A stretch of DNA of 8,171 bases, from assembly GCA_027483285.1 (NCBI GenBank), contig JAIXUZ010000201.1, positions 1 to 8,171 of the forward strand, written 5' to 3'. The number at the start of each line of letters is the position of its first letter. Within the stretch, counting starts at the first letter, position 1. Source of the DNA: Bacteroidota bacterium. GTDB taxonomy: Bacteria > Bacteroidota > Bacteroidia > CAMBQF01. This document shows positions 1 through 5,245 of this stretch, piece after piece. The translations under genes and the position numbers were made by a program. Under the pieces are notes generated by a model. The model saw only the letters and a list, made by a program, of their open reading frames with translations. It made no database searches and was not told the origin of the DNA.

Positions 1-427
1 CGGCATCATCGCTTTGTAATATTAAAAAGTTGTTGAATGGCTTTTTAAGGAAGTACATAAAGCTTTTACGCTCGCCATAGTAATAGTAAAGGTCTATTGG
101 GCCAAAAGCTACCTGTTTAATAAATACCGCCCATGTTTGGCCAGCCAACAGGGTTTTGTAGGTAAGGTAAAAATCGTTTCCACGCTTGTAGCACCGGGTA
201 AACTGCGGGGTAAAATTGATGCGGATGCCACGTGTGGTTTTGAACTTTACAATGTGACAGGCATCGTATTTAGCATCAGACAGTATGTTGTTGCCATACT
301 TTATGGTGCCTTTAAAAGTATCACCCTGAATGGTAACCACATAACCAGGAGCCCAGCCTCTGCCCTGCCCAAGCAACAAAATGGGGCAAAAAAAGGTTAA
401 AAATGTTATTAAGCTTAAATAGCGCAT
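1..427 (-). CDS. Secreted protein of unknown function, 5' part only (runs off left edge)
   Basis: The minus strand is open from an ATG at 427-425 to the left edge: 142 codons plus one base, with no stop. The protein begins with Met-Arg, a hydrophobic stretch (residues 4-19) and then G20-Q21-G22, a typical Bacteroidota signal peptide with Gln at or near the mature N-terminus. Residues 29-40 read YVVTIQGDTFKG, matching the 'V(T/I)xxGDTxKGxI' opening of many uncharacterised Bacteroidota exported proteins. The rest is rich in Tyr, Phe and Lys (for example DLYYYYGERKSF) and looks like a beta-rich envelope domain. I recognise no enzyme motif. The gene is divergent from the FHA gene at 496, with 68 nt between the start codons. 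A plus-strand frame at 137-400 overlaps it but has no family features. The frame and signal peptide are clear; the function is unknown. Confidence 0.8.
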   Translation of the reverse strand, partial: MRYLSLITFLTFFCPILLLGQGRGWAPGYVVTIQGDTFKGTIKYGNNILSDAKYDACHIVKFKTTRGIRINFTPQFTRCYKRGNDFYLTYKTLLAGQTWAVFIKQVAFGPIDLYYYYGERKSFMYFLKKPFNNFLILQSDDA

Positions 428-473
428 ATTTGAGGCTGCAAGTAAGCAATTTTATTAATTGAACGGAAAGTAT

Positions 474-481
474 GAACTTTG
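474..481 (+). promoter_or_regulatory. Possible -7 box (GAACTTTG) for the FHA gene
   Basis: GAACTTTG matches the Bacteroidota -7 consensus TAnnTTTG at 5 of the 6 specified bases and ends 14 nt before the ATG at 496. The only nearby TTG (459-461) is 12 nt upstream, closer than the usual 17-23 nt, so the -33 element is unconvincing. The 68-nt space between the divergent start codons must hold promoters for both this gene and the leftward one. I found no convincing -7 box for the leftward gene. Confidence 0.35.
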
Positions 482-495
482 CGTAAAATTACACC

Positions 496-1071
496 ATGGA
501 TAATTTTAAACTTTGCCCTAACGGACATTACTATAATGAGCAGCTGAGCGACTGCCCTTATTGCCCTAAACTGCAAAACACCCAAATACCCAACGTAGTG
601 AACGACGATAAAACCGTTATACACCACTCCGGTGGTGGTGACAATAGCGACAAAACGCAAATTTTTACCCCACCTGCAACAGGCAATGAGGGTAGCCTTG
701 ATAAAACCCGCATAGTAAACGCGCCCGAACACCAACCAATCATTCAACTAGGGCAGGTGCGCAACAGCCGCAAGCTGGTTGGCTGGCTGGTATCGTACAC
801 CATAGATGATAACGGGGTTGACTTTAAGCTATTTGAAGGGCGCAACAGCATTGGTGCCGAAGCAGGCAATGATATTGTGCTGGCTAACGATGCTTCCATA
901 TCATCTAAACACTTAACCATATTGTTCCGCTTAGGGACGTTTAAGTATAAGGACGAACTATCTACCAACGGTACGTTTATAAACGATGTTATAGCCGACG
1001 AGGGCAACCTGGCCGATGGCGACATGATAAAATTGGGGAACACGGTTTTCCGATTCCGTTCAGCTGTTTAA
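496..1071 (+). CDS. Small FHA-domain protein with N-terminal zinc-ribbon-like motif
   Basis: This 191-residue protein has no signal peptide or membrane segment, so it is probably cytoplasmic. The N-terminus holds C7-P-N-G-H11 and C20-P-Y-C23, a Cys/His set suited to binding one zinc ion; similar 'CPNGHxY...CPYC' leaders occur on Bacteroidota FHA proteins. Residues 37-74 are a low-complexity linker with three DKTxI motifs (T40, T54, T71). The FHA domain spans about 95-189 and has the expected signature: GRNSIG (115-120), SSKH (136-139), STNGTFIN (156-163) and LADGDMIKLG (172-181). FHA domains bind phosphothreonine peptides. At 137 Ser replaces the Arg common in SRxH, so binding strength is uncertain. 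It precedes the VWA-TM-FHA gene by 20 nt, and the two probably act in one phosphothreonine pathway. The kinase and the ligand are not visible here. Confidence 0.88.
   Translation: MDNFKLCPNGHYYNEQLSDCPYCPKLQNTQIPNVVNDDKTVIHHSGGGDNSDKTQIFTPPATGNEGSLDKTRIVNAPEHQPIIQLGQVRNSRKLVGWLVSYTIDDNGVDFKLFEGRNSIGAEAGNDIVLANDASISSKHLTILFRLGTFKYKDELSTNGTFINDVIADEGNLADGDMIKLGNTVFRFRSAV
604..717 (+). repeat. Three DKTxI motifs in the linker of the FHA protein
   Basis: The linker between the zinc-ribbon-like motif and the FHA domain carries DKTVI (residues 38-42), DKTQI (52-56) and DKTRI (69-73), spaced 14 and 17 residues apart. The spacers are Gly/Ser/Asn/Pro-rich and differ in sequence, so the motif rather than the whole segment is conserved. 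An acidic residue before Thr and an aliphatic one two residues after fits a phosphoacceptor or FHA-binding site. That role is inferred, not shown. Confidence 0.6.
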
Positions 1072-1079
1072 TTTCTTTC

Positions 1080-1087
1080 TACCTTTA
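1080..1087 (+). promoter_or_regulatory. Possible internal -7 box (TACCTTTA)
   Basis: TACCTTTA lies in the 20-nt gap after the FHA stop codon and ends 4 nt before the ATG at 1092. It differs from TAnnTTTG only at the last base and shares TACCTTT with the box in front of the WD40 gene. No -33 TTG is seen at the usual distance. It could give extra transcription of the VWA-FHA gene, or be chance in a short AT-rich gap. Confidence 0.25.
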
Positions 1088-1091
1088 CGAT

Positions 1092-2564
1092 ATGAGTAAG
1101 ATGAAACATATTGCTGCCACGTTGGCAATTGTATTATGGGCTACAGGGCTATTTGCACAAAACTTTCAGATAGGCCCAACGGATACTACCAAGTTTCCGG
1201 AAGTAAAAACGGTGGTATCAGTAAAATCGAACGAGCAGCCCCAAAAAACCGACTTTAAAGTTATTGAAGACGGCACCCCACTGGAGTTTACCCTTAAGCT
1301 GGTGCAGGAAAACTCTAACAATAAGCAAACAGCTGTTTTTTTACTGGTAGAAAACTCTTACTACACCACCGGTGTGCCGTTACAAAATATCAAGACAGGC
1401 TTATCTGAGGCCCTGCTAACGCTGAATGAAAACAAGCTTTTAAACGTAGGCTCTTTTAACCGCGCACAAGCCGATGGTAAAGCCTTTAAGCAACTAAGCT
1501 TTGAATTTACGGCTGATAACAAAGCGCTTGGCTACGACATTAGTAACCAACTTACCGATAGCAAAGACACCGTAAAACGTGCCGATGTGTTTAAAGGGAT
1601 TGATGAGTGTTTAGACTACATAGCATCGCGCAGCAACCTGCCTGCCGACCGTATTTTGATTGTTATCTCATCAGCAATAAATAGCACAAAATCGCCAATA
1701 AGGGCAGAGGATGTAATATCAAAAGCACAAAAAACAGCTATACCTGTTTACAGCCTTGTATACCAAACCGCTAACCGCTATGCCGGCGATAACCTTAAAC
1801 GCATAAGCGACCAAACGAATGGAGAAAGCCGCACGGTAGCATCATCGTCTGACGTATCTAACTACATACAAGATTTTGTAGCCAGCTTTACTAAAAAAGC
1901 GGGCCAAAACCAACAGTGCGAGCTTAGCTACAATACTGCAGCAGACACTGACGGCAAAGAACATAAGGTAGAAATAGAATACAAAGGCGAGCGCGCTACA
2001 GCCCTGTTTACCGCCCCTAAAGGCGGTGGAAGCTTTTTAAACCTTACGCTGTACATTGTTATATCTATAATAGTGCTTGCTTTAATAGGCCTATCTATTT
2101 ACGTGGCCATGCGCCAAAGGCAAAAACGTAAATCAAAATCGGATGCAGAAGCTAAGCGCTTTAAGGAGATGGAGGAGAAAAACCTGCGCATGCAAGATGA
2201 GATAAAACGCAGGCAGCTTACCAACCCAGGCGAGATTGTAAAGAACGACCCTAAGAAGACAATAATATCTGGCGCTACTGCGGCCCCCACGCTTAAAGTA
2301 TATTTAAGTGGCGGTGAACAAACGTATACCCTTAAGCCATCGCAAATATCAATAGGCCGTAAGGATAGCAACATTATTGTAATCCAGGAGCAAACCATAT
2401 CGAGTAGCCATGCTCAGATTAATTTTGAGGGCGGACAATATGTGCTAACCGACCTTAATAGCACCAATGGCACTTTTGTAAACGGCAAGCGCATTACCAA
2501 GCAGGCCCTACGCAATGGCGACCTTGTGCGCATGGGGGCTATTGAAATGAAATTTAGCCAATAA
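1092..2564 (+). CDS. Membrane-anchored VWA-like/FHA protein
   Basis: This 490-residue protein has four parts. Residues 1-22 are a signal peptide ending GLFA before Q23; M4 is an alternative start. About 79-268 looks like a von Willebrand A fold, with alternating strands such as TAVFLLVE and RILIVISS, and helices including VFKGIDECLDYIA. One transmembrane helix covers about 316-340 and is followed by Arg/Lys, placing the N-terminal domain in the periplasm and the rest in the cytoplasm. A charged, probably coiled-coil stretch (341-378) leads to a canonical FHA domain (400-490): IGR (421-423), SSSH (437-440), NSTNGTFVNG (456-465) and LRNGDLVRMG. The metal site of the VWA-like domain is degenerate: E87-N-S-Y-Y replaces DxSxS, and SSA replaces the usual TDG. 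It may therefore bind partners without metal. It could couple an envelope interaction to cytoplasmic phosphothreonine binding. The role is inferred from domains; no close characterised homologue is recognised. Confidence 0.88.
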   Translation: MSKMKHIAATLAIVLWATGLFAQNFQIGPTDTTKFPEVKTVVSVKSNEQPQKTDFKVIEDGTPLEFTLKLVQENSNNKQTAVFLLVENSYYTTGVPLQNIKTGLSEALLTLNENKLLNVGSFNRAQADGKAFKQLSFEFTADNKALGYDISNQLTDSKDTVKRADVFKGIDECLDYIASRSNLPADRILIVISSAINSTKSPIRAEDVISKAQKTAIPVYSLVYQTANRYAGDNLKRISDQTNGESRTVASSSDVSNYIQDFVASFTKKAGQNQQCELSYNTAADTDGKEHKVEIEYKGERATALFTAPKGGGSFLNLTLYIVISIIVLALIGLSIYVAMRQRQKRKSKSDAEAKRFKEMEEKNLRMQDEIKRRQLTNPGEIVKNDPKKTIISGATAAPTLKVYLSGGEQTYTLKPSQISIGRKDSNIIVIQEQTISSSHAQINFEGGQYVLTDLNSTNGTFVNGKRITKQALRNGDLVRMGAIEMKFSQ

Positions 2565-2568
2565 GTAG

Positions 2569-3339
2569 ATGCAGCTTAATTTTAAGCAGATGGGCGAAGG
2601 CCCTGCACTGGTTATACTGCATGGCTTTTTAGGCAGTTCAGATAACTGGGTATCACTATCGCGCAACTACTTTGCGCCACACTATACGGTTTACCTTTTA
2701 GATGCCCGTAACCATGGGGAATCTGGGCACGATAGTGAGCATAGCTATACGGCTATGGTGGATGACCTGCTGGAATTTCTGGATACCCAAAACATAGCGA
2801 AAGCAATAATAATGGGCCACTCTATGGGTGGAAAAACTGCCATGCTTTTTGCGTGCGAGCATCCTGACAGGGTAGAAAAACTGGTGGTGATAGACATGAT
2901 GCCCGGCATATACGAACATAGCAACCTGCCGGTGGTAGAGGCTATGCTTAAGCTGGATTTTGACACGCTGAAAAGCCGCAAAGAGGCTGATGAAGCCCTT
3001 ACGCCAGACCTGCCTAACTTTGGGCTACGCCAGTTTGTGCTTAAGAATATTTACTGGGAAACGAAGGAGCGTTTAGGCTGGAGGCCCAACCTGCAAGTGC
3101 TGGCAGATACCATAGACCATTTGAACGAAGCCCTTAGTCCCGACCATGTATTTGCGGGCAGCACGCTGTTTGTGCGTGGTGAACTATCGGACTATATAAA
3201 AGGGCCTGAGGTGGCTGATATACAAATGCACTTTCCAGGCGCGGTAATAGAAACTATTGAAGGAGCAGGGCACTGGGTGCAGGCTGATAAGCCGGAAGAA
3301 TTTTGCAAGGTGGTACTGGCGTACCTTTTTGAGGAGTGA
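2569..3339 (+). CDS. Alpha/beta-fold hydrolase, YbfF-like esterase
   Basis: This 256-residue cytoplasmic protein has a complete alpha/beta-hydrolase core. H18-G-F is the oxyanion-hole HG motif; DARNHGES (45-52) is typical of the YbfF-like esterase group; G83-H-S85-M-G87 is the nucleophile elbow; G234-H235-W carries the catalytic His. The acid is probably D109 in VVIDMMPG, which has the same 24-residue spacing from the Ser as I recall for the triad of E. coli YbfF; D208 in GELSDYI is the alternative. The length is normal and all catalytic elements are present. The family hydrolyses short-chain acyl esters or thioesters, but the physiological substrate is not readable. The ATG lies 4 nt after the VWA-FHA stop, so co-transcription and translational coupling are likely. 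A functional link with FHA signalling is not implied. Confidence 0.9.
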   Translation: MQLNFKQMGEGPALVILHGFLGSSDNWVSLSRNYFAPHYTVYLLDARNHGESGHDSEHSYTAMVDDLLEFLDTQNIAKAIIMGHSMGGKTAMLFACEHPDRVEKLVVIDMMPGIYEHSNLPVVEAMLKLDFDTLKSRKEADEALTPDLPNFGLRQFVLKNIYWETKERLGWRPNLQVLADTIDHLNEALSPDHVFAGSTLFVRGELSDYIKGPEVADIQMHFPGAVIETIEGAGHWVQADKPEEFCKVVLAYLFEE

Positions 3340-3379
3340 GAAGTGAGGATTGAGTAGAGTTAATTAGAAAATAAGCAAA

Positions 3380-4054
3380 ATGTATAAGCCTGTAATATTA
3401 TATGAGGACAACCACCTGATAGCTGTAAACAAGCTGCCGGGCGAGATTACGCAAGGTGATATTACAGGCGATGTACCCATGACGGAACACCTTAAGGAAT
3501 ACCTTAAGCGTACCTATAATAAACCGGGCAACGTGTTTGTGGGGTTAATACACCGCATAGACAGGCCGGTGAGTGGCGTGGTGCTTTTTGCTAAAACCAG
3601 CAAGGGCCTTGCCCGCATGAACGAGCAGTTTAAGCAGCGCGAAACAGAGAAAACCTATTGGGCATTGGTGCAAGGTATGCCGCGCGAACCCGAAGCTATA
3701 CTTACCCACTATTTAAAGCGAAGCCAAAAGACCAATATTACAACGGCATTTGACAAACCCGGCCACGATACGCAGGAAGCCATATTAAGCTACGCAGTAA
3801 TCAATAGCAACCAAAAGTACAGCCTACTAGAGATTAAGCCTATAACAGGACGTACGCACCAAATAAGGGCGCAATTATCAAAAATTGGGTGCTCTATTAA
3901 GGGGGATAAGAAGTACCGGTCAGACCACGGGACGCCTGACAGGTCTATTTGCCTGCATGCCCGCGAGCTGCGCTTTATCCATCCTATAACAAAAGAGGCC
4001 ATAGTAATTACGGCCCCTGTTACAAACCCACATGTGTGGGAAGGTCTTGTATAG
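3380..4054 (+). CDS. RluA-type pseudouridine synthase, short form without S4 domain
   Basis: This 224-residue protein converts uridine to pseudouridine in an RNA substrate, either rRNA or tRNA; which one cannot be told. It has the RluA-family catalytic motif HRIDRPVSGV (58-67) with D61 as the catalytic Asp. It also has the conserved strand EIKPITGRTHQIRAQL (151-166) followed by GDKKY (175-179), and the closing HARELRF (193-199). The opening VILYEDNHLIAVNKLPG is the usual family start, where 'NKP' is common; here it is NKL. There is no N-terminal S4 RNA-binding domain, so this is the compact subtype often seen in Bacteroidota. It follows the hydrolase after 40 nt in the same direction and ends 19 nt before the convergent WD40 gene. 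No strong hairpin-plus-T-tract terminator is seen in that gap. Confidence 0.93.
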   Translation: MYKPVILYEDNHLIAVNKLPGEITQGDITGDVPMTEHLKEYLKRTYNKPGNVFVGLIHRIDRPVSGVVLFAKTSKGLARMNEQFKQRETEKTYWALVQGMPREPEAILTHYLKRSQKTNITTAFDKPGHDTQEAILSYAVINSNQKYSLLEIKPITGRTHQIRAQLSKIGCSIKGDKKYRSDHGTPDRSICLHARELRFIHPITKEAIVITAPVTNPHVWEGLV

Positions 4055-4073
4055 TGCTTAGTTACCCTGAGAA

Positions 4074-5030
4074 CTAATTTACTTTAGGGAATTTAGCGGC
4101 ATCCCATATATACACGTTTTTATCTGACGATGCACCGGCCAGGTATTTACCATCGGGCGAGAAGGTAAGGTTGTTTACAAAGCTATCGGGCCCTGTAAGT
4201 TTAATTACCCTGGTCCACGTTTCTGTAGAATAAACATTAACCTCTTTAGCATCAGAGCCTGCACCTACCGCCAGCATAGAGCTTGTAGGGTCAAAAGCCA
4301 AGGCCCTGACCTTATCTTTTTGGGGCGGTGTGGTAGCTACACGCTCGTAGGTATCAGTACGGTATATAAATACGGCATTATCATCGCCACCCGTTGCCAT
4401 AAACTTACCATTAGGGCTATATACAACCTCGCTGGCAGCAGTAGTATGGTCGGTAAGGGTTTTAACCAAATTGCCAGTTTTAACTTCCCAAATTTTAACG
4501 GTTCGATCTTCGGCTGCTGATGCCAGTTGCGTGCCATCAACAGAAAAAGAAACACGGTTTATATAGCTGGTATGGCCCGTAAGCACTTTCTTCTTCTTAC
4601 CTTTTTTAATATCCCAAATAATGCAATTATTATCCCAACCACCAGTTGCAATAAGGTTTTTAGACTTATTTAGAGCTACGTGCCATGCTGTTTCTGTATG
4701 GCCTTTAAATGTTTTAGCAATACTGCCTTTATCAGTGTCCAGAATTAGTAGATCGTTGCCCGATGTAGCTATTAGTTTGCTTTTACTTAAGTAAGCCACA
4801 CTCATACACTGGCCGGTAACAGGTATAGTCTTTATTTGTGCGGCTCCAGCGGCGTTCCATATAAACACCTTGTTCTCCCATGAGCCAGCAGAAGCCAGTG
4901 TTTTTGAATCATCAGCAAAGGCAACTCCGGTTATTAAATCAGCGTGTCCTTTTAGTTTATAAAGAGGTTCTTGGGCAAAACCTGTAGTTAAAACACCTAA
5001 TATGAATAATGCCGAGAGTAAATTTTTCAT
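4074..5030 (-). CDS. Secreted WD40-repeat beta-propeller protein
   Basis: This 318-residue protein starts with a signal peptide (residues 1-19, ending TTGFA before Q20), so the propeller acts outside the cytoplasm. The mature part is almost entirely WD40 repeats, about seven blades, giving one closed propeller. Blade marks include GH at 28-29, 110-111 and 152-153, DH at 194-195, and strand ends VFIWN (55-59), CIIWD (136-140), VKIWE (178-182), VFIYR (220-224), VNVYS (264-268) and VYIWD (306-310). The first and last repeats probably close the ring. There is no catalytic motif or C-terminal anchor or sorting domain; the protein stops just after the last blade. Such propellers act as protein-binding platforms, and the partner is unknown. 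It is convergent with the pseudouridine synthase and divergent from the fibre gene, sharing a 215-nt intergenic region with the latter. A link with the fibre is possible but unsupported. Confidence 0.9.
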   Translation of the reverse strand: MKNLLSALFILGVLTTGFAQEPLYKLKGHADLITGVAFADDSKTLASAGSWENKVFIWNAAGAAQIKTIPVTGQCMSVAYLSKSKLIATSGNDLLILDTDKGSIAKTFKGHTETAWHVALNKSKNLIATGGWDNNCIIWDIKKGKKKKVLTGHTSYINRVSFSVDGTQLASAAEDRTVKIWEVKTGNLVKTLTDHTTAASEVVYSPNGKFMATGGDDNAVFIYRTDTYERVATTPPQKDKVRALAFDPTSSMLAVGAGSDAKEVNVYSTETWTRVIKLTGPDSFVNNLTFSPDGKYLAGASSDKNVYIWDAAKFPKVN

Positions 5031-5035
5031 AATTA

Positions 5036-5043
5036 CAAAGGTA
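5036..5043 (-). promoter_or_regulatory. -7 box (TACCTTTG) of the WD40 gene
   Basis: Read on the minus strand, TACCTTTG is a full match to the Bacteroidota -7 consensus TAnnTTTG. Its last base is only 5 nt before the ATG at 5030, so the transcript would have almost no leader. No TTG is seen at the expected -33 distance; that stretch is a run of A and T. This is the best promoter match in the window. Confidence 0.5.
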
Positions 5044-5070
5044 GTTTATTAAAAAATAGGGTTTTACATA

Positions 5071-5147
5071 CTGCTAATATGTTGCATTTTAAAAAAATCT
5101 AACAATTGAAAATCAATTACTTATGATTAAACATAACTTATTAGCAG
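5071..5147. repeat. Distant 9-bp inverted repeat in the divergent intergenic region
   Basis: CTGCTAATA at 5071-5079 and its exact reverse complement TATTAGCAG at 5139-5147 are separated by 59 nt. They bracket the 5104-5118 palindrome. They could be paired protein-binding sites for looping, but nine bases over this distance in AT-rich DNA may be chance. Confidence 0.3.
5104..5118. promoter_or_regulatory. 15-bp palindrome, possible operator
   Basis: AATTGA-AAA-TCAATT has perfect 6-bp arms and a 3-nt centre. It lies between the divergent WD40 and fibre promoters. It has no GC-rich stem or T-tract, so it is not a typical terminator. Binding by a dimeric regulator is a guess from symmetry and position. 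Confidence 0.35.
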
Positions 5148-5154
5148 CAAATAA

Positions 5155-5174
5155 CTTACATGAGTAAATGTAAG
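5155..5174. promoter_or_regulatory. 20-bp palindrome CTTACAT-N6-ATGTAAG, possible operator
   Basis: The perfect 7-bp arms are separated by GAGTAA. The centre lies about 50 nt upstream of the fibre gene's possible -7 box and 80 nt before its start codon. The arm length and spacing suit a helix-turn-helix dimer. The site is nearer to the fibre gene than to the WD40 gene, so the fibre is the likelier target. No matching regulator gene is present in the window. Confidence 0.4.
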
Positions 5175-5214
5175 GAGTGTTTAGGTTTTAGGCAATTATT
5201 TGATTGATAGAATT

Positions 5215-5222
5215 TAGCCTTG
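5215..5222 (+). promoter_or_regulatory. Possible -7 box (TAGCCTTG) of the fibre gene
   Basis: TAGCCTTG differs from TAnnTTTG at one base and ends 23 nt before the ATG at 5246. A TTTG at 5199-5202 could be the -33 element, but the gap to the -7 box is only 12 nt against the usual 17-23. Position supports it; sequence only partly does. Confidence 0.35.
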
Positions 5223-5245
5223 TCAAACCAAACCACAACATAAAG

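Noticed and set aside
137..400. Plus-strand open frame of 87 codons
   Set aside because: It is antisense to the better-supported minus-strand secreted protein with a signal peptide and a GDTxKG motif; its own translation shows no recognisable domain.
415..747. Minus-strand open frame overlapping the FHA gene
   Set aside because: It is antisense to a gene with a full FHA signature and a zinc-ribbon-like N-terminus, and has no domain features of its own.
4027..4040. CCCACA-TG-TGTGGG palindrome near the end of the pseudouridine synthase gene, as a terminator
   Set aside because: It lies inside the coding region, has a loop too tight for a hairpin with full arms, and has no following T-tract.
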